Source: Pseudocercospora fijiensis CIRAD86
Taxonomy: Eukaryota > Ascomycota > Dothideomycetes > Mycosphaerellales > Mycosphaerellaceae
Assembly: GCF_000340215.1 (NCBI RefSeq)
Contig: NW_006921532.1
Location: 8,809,409 to 8,873,408, forward strand
DNA length: 64,000 bases
Direction of reading: 5' to 3'
The translations under genes and the position numbers were made by a program. Positions 44,253 to 56,299 of the stretch are shown here, piece after piece. Numbering within the stretch: position 1 is the stretch's first letter; each line of letters opens with the position of its first letter. The notes under the pieces were generated by a model. It saw only the letters and a program-made list of their open reading frames with translations. It had not been told where the DNA came from and ran no database searches.

Positions 44253-46020
44253 TAAGGTCTAGGAACTATAAAGCCTAGAAGAGAGCATTTGCCTTTATAT
44301 CGTAAGAGTTAGTAGGCCCGGCACTATACTTCTTTATATACCTATTAAAGCGAAAGCTCTTTAGGTCGGCTAACTTTCGTTTGTAGGCCGGCGGGTTAGC
44401 TAGGCCTAGGGTACTACTAAGGTCGGTAGTAGCATCCTCTATATCGATATCCGGAGTCTCTAGGACCTCCGGAGAGGCTATACTAGCTTAGGTTGCACGG
44501 TCTTTAGCTATCTAGAGTGTCTTAGTCTTAGCGACTAATTCTCGCTGTTTCTTAGCCTTATTAGCTACCTGCTTCTTAAGTATCCTAGTAGGGGCTGCCG
44601 CACTAGGGCGGGTAGGGTTCTATAGGCTCTTACCCTTACCCTAGGACGACTAGGTTTAGGACGACTAAGTTTAGGACCTTGTAGCAGCGTAGATATCTAT
44701 ACTGTTCTTAGTAACCGCGTAAACATTAGTAACTGCGTCTGGGTTCTAAGACACAAAGTTGACTTTAATAGGCTTAGTAGTACTATTACTACTCCGCTCC
44801 TTAACCTGTTTTGCCCTAACCTTCTAAGTTTCTCGTTTAGCAATAGTAGCGAGGGTACTATTCCTAGTATCCTTAAACTCGATCTTGCTACTATACTTCT
44901 TCTCTAGAAGACTCCTAAGTTAAGGCAGTTTCGGGGCTCTACGATCCTACTTAAAGTCAATCTTGTCGCCGGTATCGGTATAGTAGAACCGACTATTTAC
45001 TTATATAACGAGCTTCCTCTTAAGAAGCTCTTTCTAGATAGGGCAGTCTAATTGAACGTGTTTGAAACCGCCGCACATCTAGCACTTGCTATCTAAGTTA
45101 GAATAGATCTTTCGTATAGCGTAGACGTTAACTAAAGGGGCTTTAGGGTAGTTAGGATCGGAGACCTAGTAGACTAGTAGCACATCCTTTAGTATACTAG
45201 CATTAAGGACCTCCCTAACTCGCTATAGTGCTTTCGTATTAAGGTTAAGCTAGGCTAGGGATTTAGCTAAGTCCGTAACGTCCTAAGAATGCTTAGTAAC
45301 GATAGGAGTTACGGTACTAGGACTACTTTACGATTTAGGAAGAAACTTAGGCCCTCTAGTTCCCGAGGTATCGTTCCTTACCTAGGCTAGGTTATTCCGG
45401 TCCTCGCCGTAAATAAACTTCTTTACATCGGCGGAGCTGTTAATGTCGTCCTTAACAGCCTCTAGGACCTCTTTATACTTCCTAAAGGTCTCGGAATTAG
45501 CTTCGCTAAGCTTATAGCGACGGAAGACACGCTTAGCTATAGACTACGGTAACCCTTTAAGGAGTAGCCTCGTTCTCTAAGAATTCTCGAGGTCCTACTA
45601 GTCGATACTGTCCGCTAACTTAACAAACTCGCGGACGTACTCCTTTAGGTCGTTATCTTCGGTGCGCCTCTCTATATAGAGGTTCTTAAGCTACGTACGA
45701 CTGCCTTTAATACGACGGCTATCGCGATCCCGATACTCCCTTATAAAGGCCTATTTAAAGACCTCCTAGTCGGCATTAGACTTGTCGTCCTTTTCTAGGT
45801 AGCTAACTAGGGTTCTAAGGGTTCGGTAAAGCTTAGTAATAGTAGTCCTCGTAAGGGACCGGACCTTGTACTAGTCCGACTCCTCTTCGAGTCCGTACTC
45901 GGCTAAGTTGTCCTTAAAGCGTTCTACGTACGCCGTAGCGTTCTACCCTTCGAACAAAGGGTTCCTACTGCTTCCTAGCTCTAGTAGGCGACGCCTATTC
46001 TAACGGAGAAGGTCAGTTTG
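44253..46020 (-). pseudogene. G2 gag, C-terminal part (RIP-inactivated)
   Basis: Minus-strand capsid sequence (YVREFVKLADSIDS near 45,640, RLLLKGLPQSIAKRVFRRY near 45,550) followed by a CCHC zinc knuckle at about 45,100-45,060 (KC-MCGGFKHVQLDCP), here with Cys and His intact. The N-terminal part of the same gag lies beyond the inserted element Z at 59,287-59,520. Confidence 0.85.
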
Positions 46021-46208
46021 TGCTAGGCACACGGTTATAGTACGAAGGTATCGTAACGGTTATGCGGTATAAAAGTTAATGCATTCTCTAAGGTGCCGCG
46101 AGGCAAGCTATCTATATAATGGTCCCGCTATTAGTAGTAATAGCGACCGTAGCGGTCGATAGTGACCGCTGCCTGCTATCGTATATACAATAGTGTTATA
46201 TCGTAACA
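46021..46208 (-). repeat. 3' LTR of element Z
   Basis: 188 bases; reads TGTTACGATATAACAC...CCTAGCA on the minus strand. Internal sequence CGACCGTAGCGGTCG can fold as a short hairpin. Confidence 0.93.
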
Positions 46209-46299
46209 GCCTCCCCCTCTACAAAAAAGGTCGGCACTGTCTATAGTGTCCTAAAACAAAGGTCCTTAGTAGGCCGCACCGTAGGAAGGTTTAAGGCAA

Positions 46300-49200
46300 A
46301 AGAGCGTAATAGCGTCGCACAAAGGCTAAGCCTAAACAGTATACTAGAACGGTAATGCTAGGTACAGAATCGTGTCTCTCTAGTAATAACTGCGTCGGTT
46401 TTATACCTGCTTATTGCGACGGTTACGAAGGGCGTCGCGTAAGCTAGTCGGTATAGTCTAAACCGCCTTTAGCTGCGGCTGTAGCGCGACGGTCTTTATA
46501 GTCTTATTATCGGATAGCGAGGTGTTAACTGCGTCCGCTATAGTAGTAGCGCGGTCTAACTAATCGATAGGGATGTTAGGGAAGTCGGCACCTAGCAATA
46601 GCAGCGTATCGGCGTCGCGTATAGCACTGTATAGCTTAAAGTAGTCGGCTATCTATACGTTAAGCTTCGCGATCTTATCCTTAGTAGTATTGCCTTATAC
46701 GCCGCCGAGCAGCTTAAAAGCGTCCTCGTAGATTAGGTATAGTATAGGGATTGCCTATTGCGGCGCGACGCGCAAGAAATCGTAGTAAAGATAGGTTAGC
46801 GATAGCGTAAGCGACTCCTTTAAGACCGTAGCGGAAAGACGATACTGCTAGGCTATCTAGCGCTTAGTTGCTTCGCGGATCTGTACCTTAGCTAGCATCT
46901 ATTAAAGCTAGTGCACCTCGGTTGCTACTAACTCGGACTAGCGCATATAGTAGAGAGCTTATAAGTTAAGCGTGCGTATACTAATTGCCGTTGCATTATA
47001 TTAGTATTGTCCGTAGGCGCCTATAGTGTTCTCTTATAGGGCAGGCAACGGTAGCAAGCGTATCGGAAGCGATAGGAGCTTGTACTATAGCTACGCAACC
47101 GTATTGTTAGGCGGTAGTAGCTAAGCCGTAGCTAGAGCCTTCGTAGGCGTAGAGAATAGGTTAGACGGTAGCAGCATCTTCGACGATAGGCGAGGCGCTA
47201 AGAACGGGCTAGCGGTTAGCTTCTAGCGAGTGTTTAACTTAGTCGATAGTAATGCGCGCGAGGAGTTTAGCTAGATCGCCTTAGTTAGCGGGGCAACGGC
47301 CGGAGGTTGCGGCTTAGCCCGAGTCGCGAGCTTAGAAGGGAAGATTTTGCTAAAGAGGTACGCGTTAGTAAGGTCGGTCTCGTCTAGCGAGTATTCGGGT
47401 AACGGTACTAGGAATGCGCCTATAGGATCCTAAGTATAGTCGATGTTATACTACTAGTAATTCTTATTCGTTACTATCTTATCGTACTTAAAAATAGTAT
47501 TGCCCTATATAATACGCTCCTAGACGCCTAAAGGATCGAAGACTAGATCGGTAGAGACCGTCTTCGGCAAATTGTAGAACTGTAGCGTTAGCGCGGGCTC
47601 TAGTCTATTAGGGATAGCGCCGTCCTTAAGCGTCTAGATATAGGCGATAAAGGTAGATAAGGCGTATACCGGATCGATCTAAGTTAGCTAGCAGACTAGG
47701 CTAAAGTCTACCGGGCATTAACGGTTAAGGAGCAGCAGAGGCATGCCTTTGCCCTTGTTAGCGGTATAGGTACCGTTCTAGTATCGACCGCTACCTATAA
47801 GCTAAGCGTACTGTTCCGTACGCGACGTATTAGTAGCCTTCGTGTCCGCAAGCGCCTTATTAGTATAGAGGGCGGATATATAGCCCTTACCGCGAAGCGT
47901 ATAAGCGTTACGGACCGTAACATACCGCTAGGTATAAGCGACGACGTCCTAGGTAATAGCTAGGCGACCTAGGTTACGACGGTATAGGTAGGGCAGACTA
48001 CTAGAATTAAGGGACGACTCGTACTACTTATAGAGCTATATAGCCGACTAGGTACTAAGTTCTATACCGATTAGTAGCAGCTAAACTGTATAGTCCTTAA
48101 GCTAGGAGTCTAGTAGAGGTAGGCGCACTATCGAGAGTCGTCCGGTAGCTACTATCTATAAGAATTAGACTTCGCCGTAGATAGTTAGGTCGATCTTATA
48201 ATACTTCGTCGCTCCGACGTATTCGCTAATAGGTCGCTTGCCCGTCTTTAGGTATTCCTTACCGTAGTTACGGTAGGATACGTCCTTACCGTTCTCGCTA
48301 CGCTTATATAGGACCGGGTAACCGCCTACTATAATACTATCGCGATGTTCTTTTAAGACGAAGCGGTAGAACTACTCTTATACGAGGTCGACCGTCTATA
48401 GGAAGTGTAAGATAGCGCGTACTATAAGACCGACGGCTCTATTATAGATTAGAGACGGTACTAGCTAGAATCGTAGGTCGCCGGTATAGGTGCTTAAGCT
48501 AAGGAAGTTCTTACGTAAGCAGGTAATGTTTGCTAGGAGTCGGTGCTATAACTTCGCGTAGTAGAAAGTAATAGTTAGCAGAAAATTCGTATCGAGGTTA
48601 GCTAGGTTAGGGAGCTCCTTTAATTCGCCCGCAGTTATAAGCGCTACGTACTCGCTAAAGCGTATCGCGTAAATCTCCTACTACGTATCGTAACCGTCCG
48701 AGTAGAGGTCGGTCCTAAAGATAGAGTATTTACAGGCGTAATCGTCGTTTAAGATTCGGAAGGAGTACGGTTGCGTAAAGAGTAGGCTTTTAAAATCGGT
48801 AACTAGCTTGCCTATATACTAATGCAATTCGCGTAGAATCTAGAAGCGCCGATCGCCCGCGGTAAGGTATAGATAGTATAGGTAATGCTAAAGCCTTACT
48901 AGATAGTATTCGACGAGTCGCTTACGCGGGCGTAGGCGAAAGAGGTTAGGTAGTCGACCGTCTACGTCCTCGGCGTATACGTTATATGCGAGTTTCGCGG
49001 CCTAGATAAAGCGTATATCTTTAGCCTTATTACGCTCTATAGGATTAGCGGCGATTAGTGTATCGACTTTCTTGTTATAGTCCTCGTATTCTGCGTACTA
49101 CCGGATTGCCGCTTGTTCGGGTATCTCGTTAGTACGAAGAAGACGCTTGTTAATTAAAGTCTAGCGTAAGCGCTACCCTCGGAGCCGCCGTTGCTCGAAC

Positions 49201-50440
49201 TTAAGTTCTTTAGGGGAAGGGTCTAGGTGTTCTTCGTATACCGACTCGATTAGAGTAGCAAGCAGCTTAGGGGGAGCTAGTACGGGCGCTTGTAGCGAGC
49301 CGTTACTCGGCGCCTACGTTAGGGAGGCTAGTACCTATAATAGCGGTAAATTAGGAAGGGTATACGCTAGTAAAGATAGCAATTTTAGCGAAGCCGGTCG
49401 GTTTACGGGTATTATTAAAGGTAGTGCCGATTCTAAAGCCGAAGGCGTATAAAGAGGCTACGCGCCGACGGGAGCAGTCGGGCCGCTTTCCGCACTATTA
49501 ACCGGGCTACTAGACGCGTAGGCCGTAGCGTTACGGTAGAGGGCAAAGAAGCTAGGTATAGCGTCCTATAGCTTCTCGGCCTCCGGAATCCTAACCTCTA
49601 ACGCTTTGCCCTTCTAAACAAACTCCTATTTACCTAAATAGTGCAGCGGCGGGTCGCCGTTATTAATAAAATAGTCGGCTATAGCCTTATAGAGTGCCCG
49701 ACCTGTCTATCGGCCCTTACCTAATAATACCTTCGCTAACTCCGTTAACTATTTCTTCTTCGTAGTAAGCGCTGTAACCGCCTGTATAAACGACTTACTA
49801 TCGAAAACGTAGTCTAGATTAACCGCCGCGATAACCGCCGGTGCGCAATATTTTAGAAATAAAAACCGTCTAATATCGGAGAGCGGAAAGTCTAGATTCG
49901 GAAGCACTATCGACAGGTTAGCGATAGTCTAACGCTACGCCGTACTAAACTCACTGCCCGGCGTTCCCTACGATTACGGCCGAGCTATTATATCGAGCGA
50001 TTTCTAATTAGACTCGTCTACCTTATTAGCCGGGGGCAACAGTACTAAGCTTGCTATTAGCGTCTCGTTAATGCGACTACGACCTAGGAACAACGGTACG
50101 TATCGTTACAATAGTTACCGGCCGGCGTCCGTTAGCGCGTAGTATAGCTCTATATCGGATCCGTCCTCGGTAAACATTAGGAAAGGCCGTATATGCCTAT
50201 CCTCGGCGGTATAGCTTAATACCGTCTAAACGTCGCTAGTACTTAAGCTACCGTCGGTCGAAATAAGCTATAGCGCCCTACGAAAGATCTATCGGATATT
50301 GCCTTCTACCGTAGCGAGAATTATAAATCCTTCTATCGTCTACGTTAGGTTAGTACCGTTTTCCTCTAGCTACGGTTATTGCGGGTCGAGCGCGGCGTTA
50401 TCTATCTCTCTACGATACTCGCCGATCTAATCCGCTATTG
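46300..50440 (-). pseudogene. Element Z extra coding region downstream of integrase, unknown family
   Basis: Minus-strand frame(s) with RIP-type stops and no frame breaks I could detect over long stretches. Readable parts: RLVEYYLVRLWHYLYYLYL (about 48,900), FRTDLYSDGYDTW (about 48,700), VGGYPVLYKRSENGKDVSYR (about 48,330), KGKGMPLLLLN then CPVDFSLVC (about 47,745-47,700), FYNLPKTVSTDLVFDPLG (about 47,570). Rich in Tyr, Leu and Trp, without a signal peptide or transmembrane segment typical of an envelope protein. I recognise no family. At about 1,300-1,500 residues together with the repeats it is as large as pol. Confidence 0.6.
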
Positions 50441-50444
50441 TATC

Positions 50445-50950
50445 TTCCTTGCCTACCGAATCCTTTATCGAGTTTTCTATATCCTCTAACTTAGGCGTAG
50501 CCGTACGTATCTCGACCGTAGCGCTAGGCGCTATATCCTCTCTATTCGCTATATTCTTAAGCTTAGCCGCGAGCGTAGGAACCTCGAACGAAGGGTCTAT
50601 ATCTGCCTCCTCTCTGCTTATTATATCCCTAGGCCTAGCCGCGATCGTAGGAATCTCGATCGGGGTGTCCGAGGCTACATTCTCCCTACTCGTTACGTCC
50701 TTAGGCTCCGGTACGGCTATACGATTCTCGACCGTTTCGTCTAATATTGTATCTTGCTTATCCGTTATATTCTCTAGCTCCGGCGCGGCCGTACGACTCT
50801 CGACCGTAGTGTCTAATACTGCCTCCGCCTTATCCGTTAGGTCCTCTAGCTTAGGCGTAGCCGTATAATTCTCGACCGTTTCGTCTAATACCGTATCTTA
50901 CTTATCTGTTACATTCTCTAGCTCCGGCGTAGGCGTTAAGCCGGTAATAA
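50445..50950 (-). repeat. Seven tandem 72-bp units coding 24-residue repeats
   Basis: Each unit codes a charged 24-residue block of the form P-L-ENITDK-DTILDETVE-R-A. About seven copies lie between the chromodomain and the unknown coding region of Z. The repeat also leaves a long open frame on the opposite strand (50,449-50,868), which I take as a shadow. Confidence 0.85.
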
Positions 50951-51599
50951 ACAAGGACTGTCCGTCCGATCCTAGACCGTCTAATAGTAGCGATTCCCCG
51001 CGAGGAGCGTTAATCTTACTATTCCCTATCGCGGTATCCTAAGGGTCTCGATCCTCGCCTCTACGATGTTCCCTAGCTATCGTTCCTTAGAGGAGGTCGA
51101 ACGTGTCGGCCTTATAGTATAGGCGAGACGCGCGCTATAAATCCGCCTCGAATAATATAACGTTTAGGGGCTTGTATCGCGATCGGTGCTATAGAAATTT
51201 TTGCTAAAAAGCTACTACTTTACGTTCTCCGCGATAGACGCGGTTATCGCGATCGAGGGCCGTTTCTATTCGTCGTCGGTAATTAATAGAAAGCTCTCTT
51301 ATCGTAGGATGCCGGAAAGATCGATGCTAAATAAGGGATAGCCCGCGTCTACGTATAACGGTTGCCTAAGTAACGTAGTTACGATAACGATATAAGGGTA
51401 CGCCTAGGCGGATTACGACTCTAAAGGAGGAGTCGCGCCGCGGAGTCGTATCGACTTGCGACGAACCGCAAGGAATTGCCCGGCCTCGCCTTTATCGGCG
51501 GAGCTAGCAACCTCTAAAAAAGGCTAGCGAGCTCTCGTCCGCTTTACTACCCTACAGAGGGTACGGGATAGCGGTTCCTCCTCTAGAGGGTATACGTTA

Positions 51600-51770
51600 T
51601 CGTAGATTTTGCGTAGATCGTCTGCGCCTGTTAAGTCGTCGATATTATACTATATATTATAGGCGCTCCTATAGCCCTTCTACTTTACTAGGTATTAGAG
51701 AACGGGCTAGCCTCTTCGGACGACGGTCCGTCGCCCGAGAAAGCGCTCGATTTCGTAAGAATCGCCCTCG
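51600..51770 (-). pseudogene. Element Z chromodomain
   Basis: Minus-strand YEIERFLGRRTVVRRG then YLVKWKGY, then a W-to-stop change and DDLTGADDL. This is the chromo fold with the aromatic cage sequence YLVKWKGY, known in chromoviruses to steer integration to marked chromatin. Confidence 0.85.
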
Positions 51771-51779
51771 TTGCTAGAA

Positions 51780-53200
51780 CCTAGACCGTCCTTAGCTACG
51801 ATAGGCGGGGGCTCGTAATTAATAGTTCTCTCGAAAGGATCTAGGTCTCTAGGAGCTTTTTCTAACTACGTAACCGATATTACCGGATAGATACGCATTA
51901 ATAGCGGCAAATCGAGACAGTAGGCTAGTCGTCCGACCTTCTCGAAAACCGTAAAAGGCCCTTTAAAACAGTAGCTAAACTTATACGACTAACCGGGCAC
52001 TTCGTAACTACGGTATAGGCGAAGTATAATACGGTCGCCTAGCTTAAGGAATAGGGGCTTATACTTACTATTATACCGTTCCTTTATTTTTACGTTCGCC
52101 TAAGTAATCGTATCCTAGACTTCCTTCTAGATACGACTACGCGCTGCCGCCCTATTATACGGATAGTCGTATAGTATATCGAGCGAGTCGAGATTCGTCC
52201 TTACGCCCGTAGCAACCTCGTTCGGCGACTAACCGGTAGTCGCATTATAGGAGTTGTTAAGCGTAGCCTATAGCTGTAGAATAAACGTCGTCTAATCCTC
52301 GCTAGGATAATCCGCTAACTAGTAACGAATTGCCGTCTCGACCGTTTAGTTAGTTCGCTCGGATTAACTATCGGTTTAAGGGTAGTAGGCCGTAGACGTA
52401 GCTAGCTTCGTACGCAGGCGCGAGAAAACGCCCTTAAAGAAGTCGCTTAGCTAGCGAGGGTTACGATTAGCGATAAGCACTGCCGGCATACTTATATCTA
52501 TTAAGCAAAGCCTATCGATTAGAGCGATGCCCTAGTCGTAGGCCTTCTAGTCCTCTTTGCCTAGGACGACGGCTACCTGCTTAGACGTCTTACAAGTAAT
52601 CGTATATAGTGTATTAAATCTATCGGTCGTAACCGGCAAGGCGGTTACAAGATCTATCGTTATAGTATAGTATAGGCCCTCCGCATTCTAGATCGGGTAA
52701 AGTTCGCTATAAGGAGCGTATCGGGGGGTACGCAAAAGGAGATACTAGTAATAATAATCTAAATAGAGGCGAAGGTAGCGAGCGAGTCGATATATAAAGA
52801 AGGAAGCTTAAATACGGTCGAAGACGCGCTAAAAGCCTTAGTAGCAACGGTTATCGTAAGCCTACTCGAAGATCTCGCCTATTAAGGCTCGAGGGATATA
52901 GAGTCGCTCGCGCCCTAAAGATTAGTTACGGAAATATAAGAGGCCGTCCCTCTCGAAGAATCGAATGCCTAGCGGACTATTAAACTTATTACCTGCGAAT
53001 AGGTCCGGATTTTTGCTACCCTTATACCGAACTAGCGTTTTCGTTACCGAAGGCATATTAGCTCCCTCCGAATAGAGACGCTCTAAAGCATTCCGCGCCT
53101 ACGTTTATCGAACTAGTCGCAAAACCCTAGACTAATGTTCGTCGTTATCGTACGCTCGGTTTAACCGACGTCGGAAATCCGGATCTAGCTCTACTAATAT
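51780..53200 (-). pseudogene. Element Z integrase (RIP-inactivated)
   Basis: D,D35E core: first Asp in TIDLVTALP (52,654-52,652), IANRNPRWLSDFFKG around the second Asp (now Asn after RIP), and STAYYP-TDS-SERTN with the Glu. The GPFTV-VG-LAY-LDLP end matches the C-terminal domain of Ty3/gypsy integrases. Confidence 0.85.
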
Positions 53201-55760
53201 CGTATAGAAGTAGGCTACTTCCTCTAGATCGGCCGAGGAGGGCGTAGCGTCGGTATAGTAAGAGAGCGGGTCTAAGTTCTCCTCGTCCGGCGTTAGCTTA
53301 GGCGACTCCGTATCCCCTAGAAGTCGACTAAAGGCGTCTAGAACTAGGTATATCCGCCCTAGACGGTAAACTATATTAACTCGATATTAGGAAAGGAATA
53401 TCGATACTCTTACTAATTTTAGGTTCTGCTTGCCTATATCGGTAGTCGTAGTTATCGATACCGAGTTAGTAAGACCGACCGCGGTATAGTAGTCTATAAA
53501 GATAGTTGTCGGCCTCGATAAAGCATGTATCAAATAGCCTACCTTCTTTACTATCTATACGATTCCCGAGTACTCGAGCTCTATCGGCTAATATCGTATC
53601 TCCGCCTAAGTTAGGCCTCGGCTTAAGAACAAAATAGGCTGAACCTTATAGTAAGGAAACAACTGCGCCTTTCCCTTAGACAGAATAGGGTCTAGGTCCC
53701 TATCGATATAGTAGAGTACTGCGCTATAGCTAAACTCTTTTAAGGAATCTATATTAGCGTACAAGCGACGGTTAGGGTCGAAATAGTATAGGAAGGAGGG
53801 CTCGTAGAACATCGATTACAACAAGCGAAACGCTTTTACTAGCTCGTTACGGTGCTAATCGTTCTTACCTAGCGTCGTAACGGCGACGTGCCGGTAACGA
53901 CTATTGCCGGTAACTAGCGCCCCTTTTAGTAAGCGTGTTTTCTCCGCCTATAGAGGCGCCGCTATCTGCGCGTAGTATAGGATATATTGCCGCAACTAAT
54001 TAGTTAGACCGAGATAATGCTCTAGCTTCTGTACGTTCTCCGGGAACTAAAGTAAGGTAATCGCTACGATTTTCTCCTTACTCGTAGCTAGACCGAGGCC
54101 GCTAACGTACTAACCTAAAAGGGTCGCAGAGGGGAAGCCTAAGAAAGTCTTCTTCGGACTAATGCTAATTCTTACGGCGTCTAATCTCTAGAAGACCGCT
54201 TCTAGATAATCGAGATGCTTAGGTAACGTCCTCGAAAACACTACGATATCGTCGATATAAGCCCGCGCAAAGCTGCGACAGTCGCGAAGGATCTAATCTA
54301 GCTTCCGCTATACGAATTAGATACTGTTCGAATATCCTATAATAGCGACCTTATACTATTCCTAGCTACGATAAGTATTAATCGTTAATTTGTAACGATC
54401 CTCCGGCTTTACGCCCTATTAGTAGAAGAAGGTTAGGCAGTCTATAGTGCTAATATACTAGCACCCTACTAACTGTGCGAAGAGGTCCGCCTAGAGCGGT
54501 ATCTAATAGCTATCGGGGATCGTTACCTTATTTAAGGCGCGTATGTCGACTACCGCCCGCGGCTTATTAATTATGCTACCTTTACCGTTAGTAACGCGCT
54601 TCTATACGACAAACACTAGGAAGCCGAAAGGCGTAGGCTCGGTTGTGTATTGTATCTTCCCCTAGCGGTATAGGTCGTTATATATCTTGTCTACTACTTT
54701 ACGATCCCTCTTGCCTAGGTTAATTATATAGGGGGGCGGCAGCAGATCTAGGTAATTTGGCACGGTTAGGATAGGTATATAATCGTGCTCGGGAATATTA
54801 ACGACCGTCTAGCGATTAGTAAAGAGGCCCGGGTACCGCTCGACTATAGTAGCAATTTAGTCTGCTTAGTTATCGTTACCGTAGATCGTTACGCCTAACG
54901 CGTGCCGGTGTTCCCGCTATGCATTTAGCATATCCCGCGTAGCCGTAAAAGCGTTAGGACTCAATCCTACTAGTCCGTAGTCGGCTACGTCGATGTAGTA
55001 GGCCCTAGTAATAGTCCTATTACTTAACGAACCGAGCAGCTGTCCGGCTCGAATCGTTACTAGAGTAGTCGCATTGTTACGAATGTATATATAAGAAAAA
55101 TTAGCGTCTACGACCTAATTGTACGCCGTTACTAAAGGCGGAGCTTGTAACGACAATCCCTATATATTGCTAGTTAGCTAGACTAAGAAACCGGCGTTAA
55201 GAATGAAATCCCGGCCCTTAAGGAGGTTACCGCCGTACTTAACTAGCGCGAGGGCGACCGTGCGCGGCGCTAATATTACATCCTCCGCTAGCCTTACGGG
55301 GCGCTAAACCGACTTCCCTTTCTTACGCTTAACGGCCACTTTAAAGCGGGCGTTGTCCTAACTAGCTACGGTAACCGTCCGTACGGGAACATCGATCTTT
55401 ATTCCCTCTAGAGTAATCGTATCTATACTAACTAGGATTTTTGCCTTCAGTTTAGGAACTAGGTAAACCTTACGAGTTATTCGTACTAGGGAGACTATAC
55501 CGTCCGTCTTCGCTACTAAGACAAACATATCTAATACGATGTATTCCCCAGAGCGATACGCGCCGGCGATGCCGCCGATTTCGATCGGTTCGTATAGCTT
55601 ACGTACCTCTACGTCCGGGCGATAGCTTAAAACGAAGTCTTTTTCCGCAATAGTAAGCGTATAGCCGGTATCTAGGCAGACCTATATAGATATACCGGAT
55701 AGTAACAACCGAAGGGGGAAAGTTATATATTGCTAATTCCGGAACGCGTAACCTTGCTAA
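53201..55760 (-). pseudogene. Element Z protease, reverse transcriptase and RNase H (RIP-inactivated)
   Basis: Protease near 55,690 (DTGYTLTIAEKDF). RT: VVDIRALNKVTIPDSYPIPL-like at about 54,560, AYIDDIVVFSRTL at 54,268-54,230 with both catalytic Asp preserved, then FLGF and YLGLTN. RNase H: YFDPNRRLYANIDSLKEF at about 53,790, where the first catalytic Asp is Asn. Order and motifs are those of Metaviridae-type pol. Confidence 0.9.
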
Positions 55761-56299
55761 GCTAACGGAGGCGCCTTCGACTAAATTACTTCCGGGTTTG
55801 CCGATACGCGTTCGATAATAGTAGAAGGCGTCGTCGCCCCTATATACTCCTTACGAATATACTAGTATAGAAGGTTGCCTAACTTAAATCGCCGCCTATA
55901 GACCTTGTAAGCATACTTCGTAGAGGCAAATAGTTAGATCGCTGCTAGTAGGGACGCTTTAGCCTATAGCACCGAGTTTAACGCTAATAGCGAGCGATCG
56001 CCTACGTTTGTAAAGTAAGCTCCTAAGCCCGGATCGGAGTCGTAAGGGTCGGTAAAGTAGTCGGCGTCTTCTCCGGCGTTACTAAAATAGCTATAATTAT
56101 CCGCGTCGGTCCTCCTATTATCCTCCTAACTATCCTCCCGATAGCCGTCGTCGGCTTAGTTAGCATTATTTATAGTATCGCCTACTCTCTTACTATTATC
56201 GGCAAAGTTAGCCTACTTACGAGCTCGATCGTTACGCTTTCTATCCTATCGATTAAATAGGCGCGAATCGACTCGCTTTAGGTCTTTCGGGAGGAAGGT

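Noticed and set aside
46300..50440. Retroviral-type envelope gene in element Z
   Set aside because: No signal peptide, no transmembrane segment and no glycosylation-rich ectodomain are visible in the translated remnants.
50449..50868. 139-codon plus-strand open frame inside element Z
   Set aside because: It is the antisense shadow of the 24-residue repeats; Z coding sequence runs on the minus strand here.
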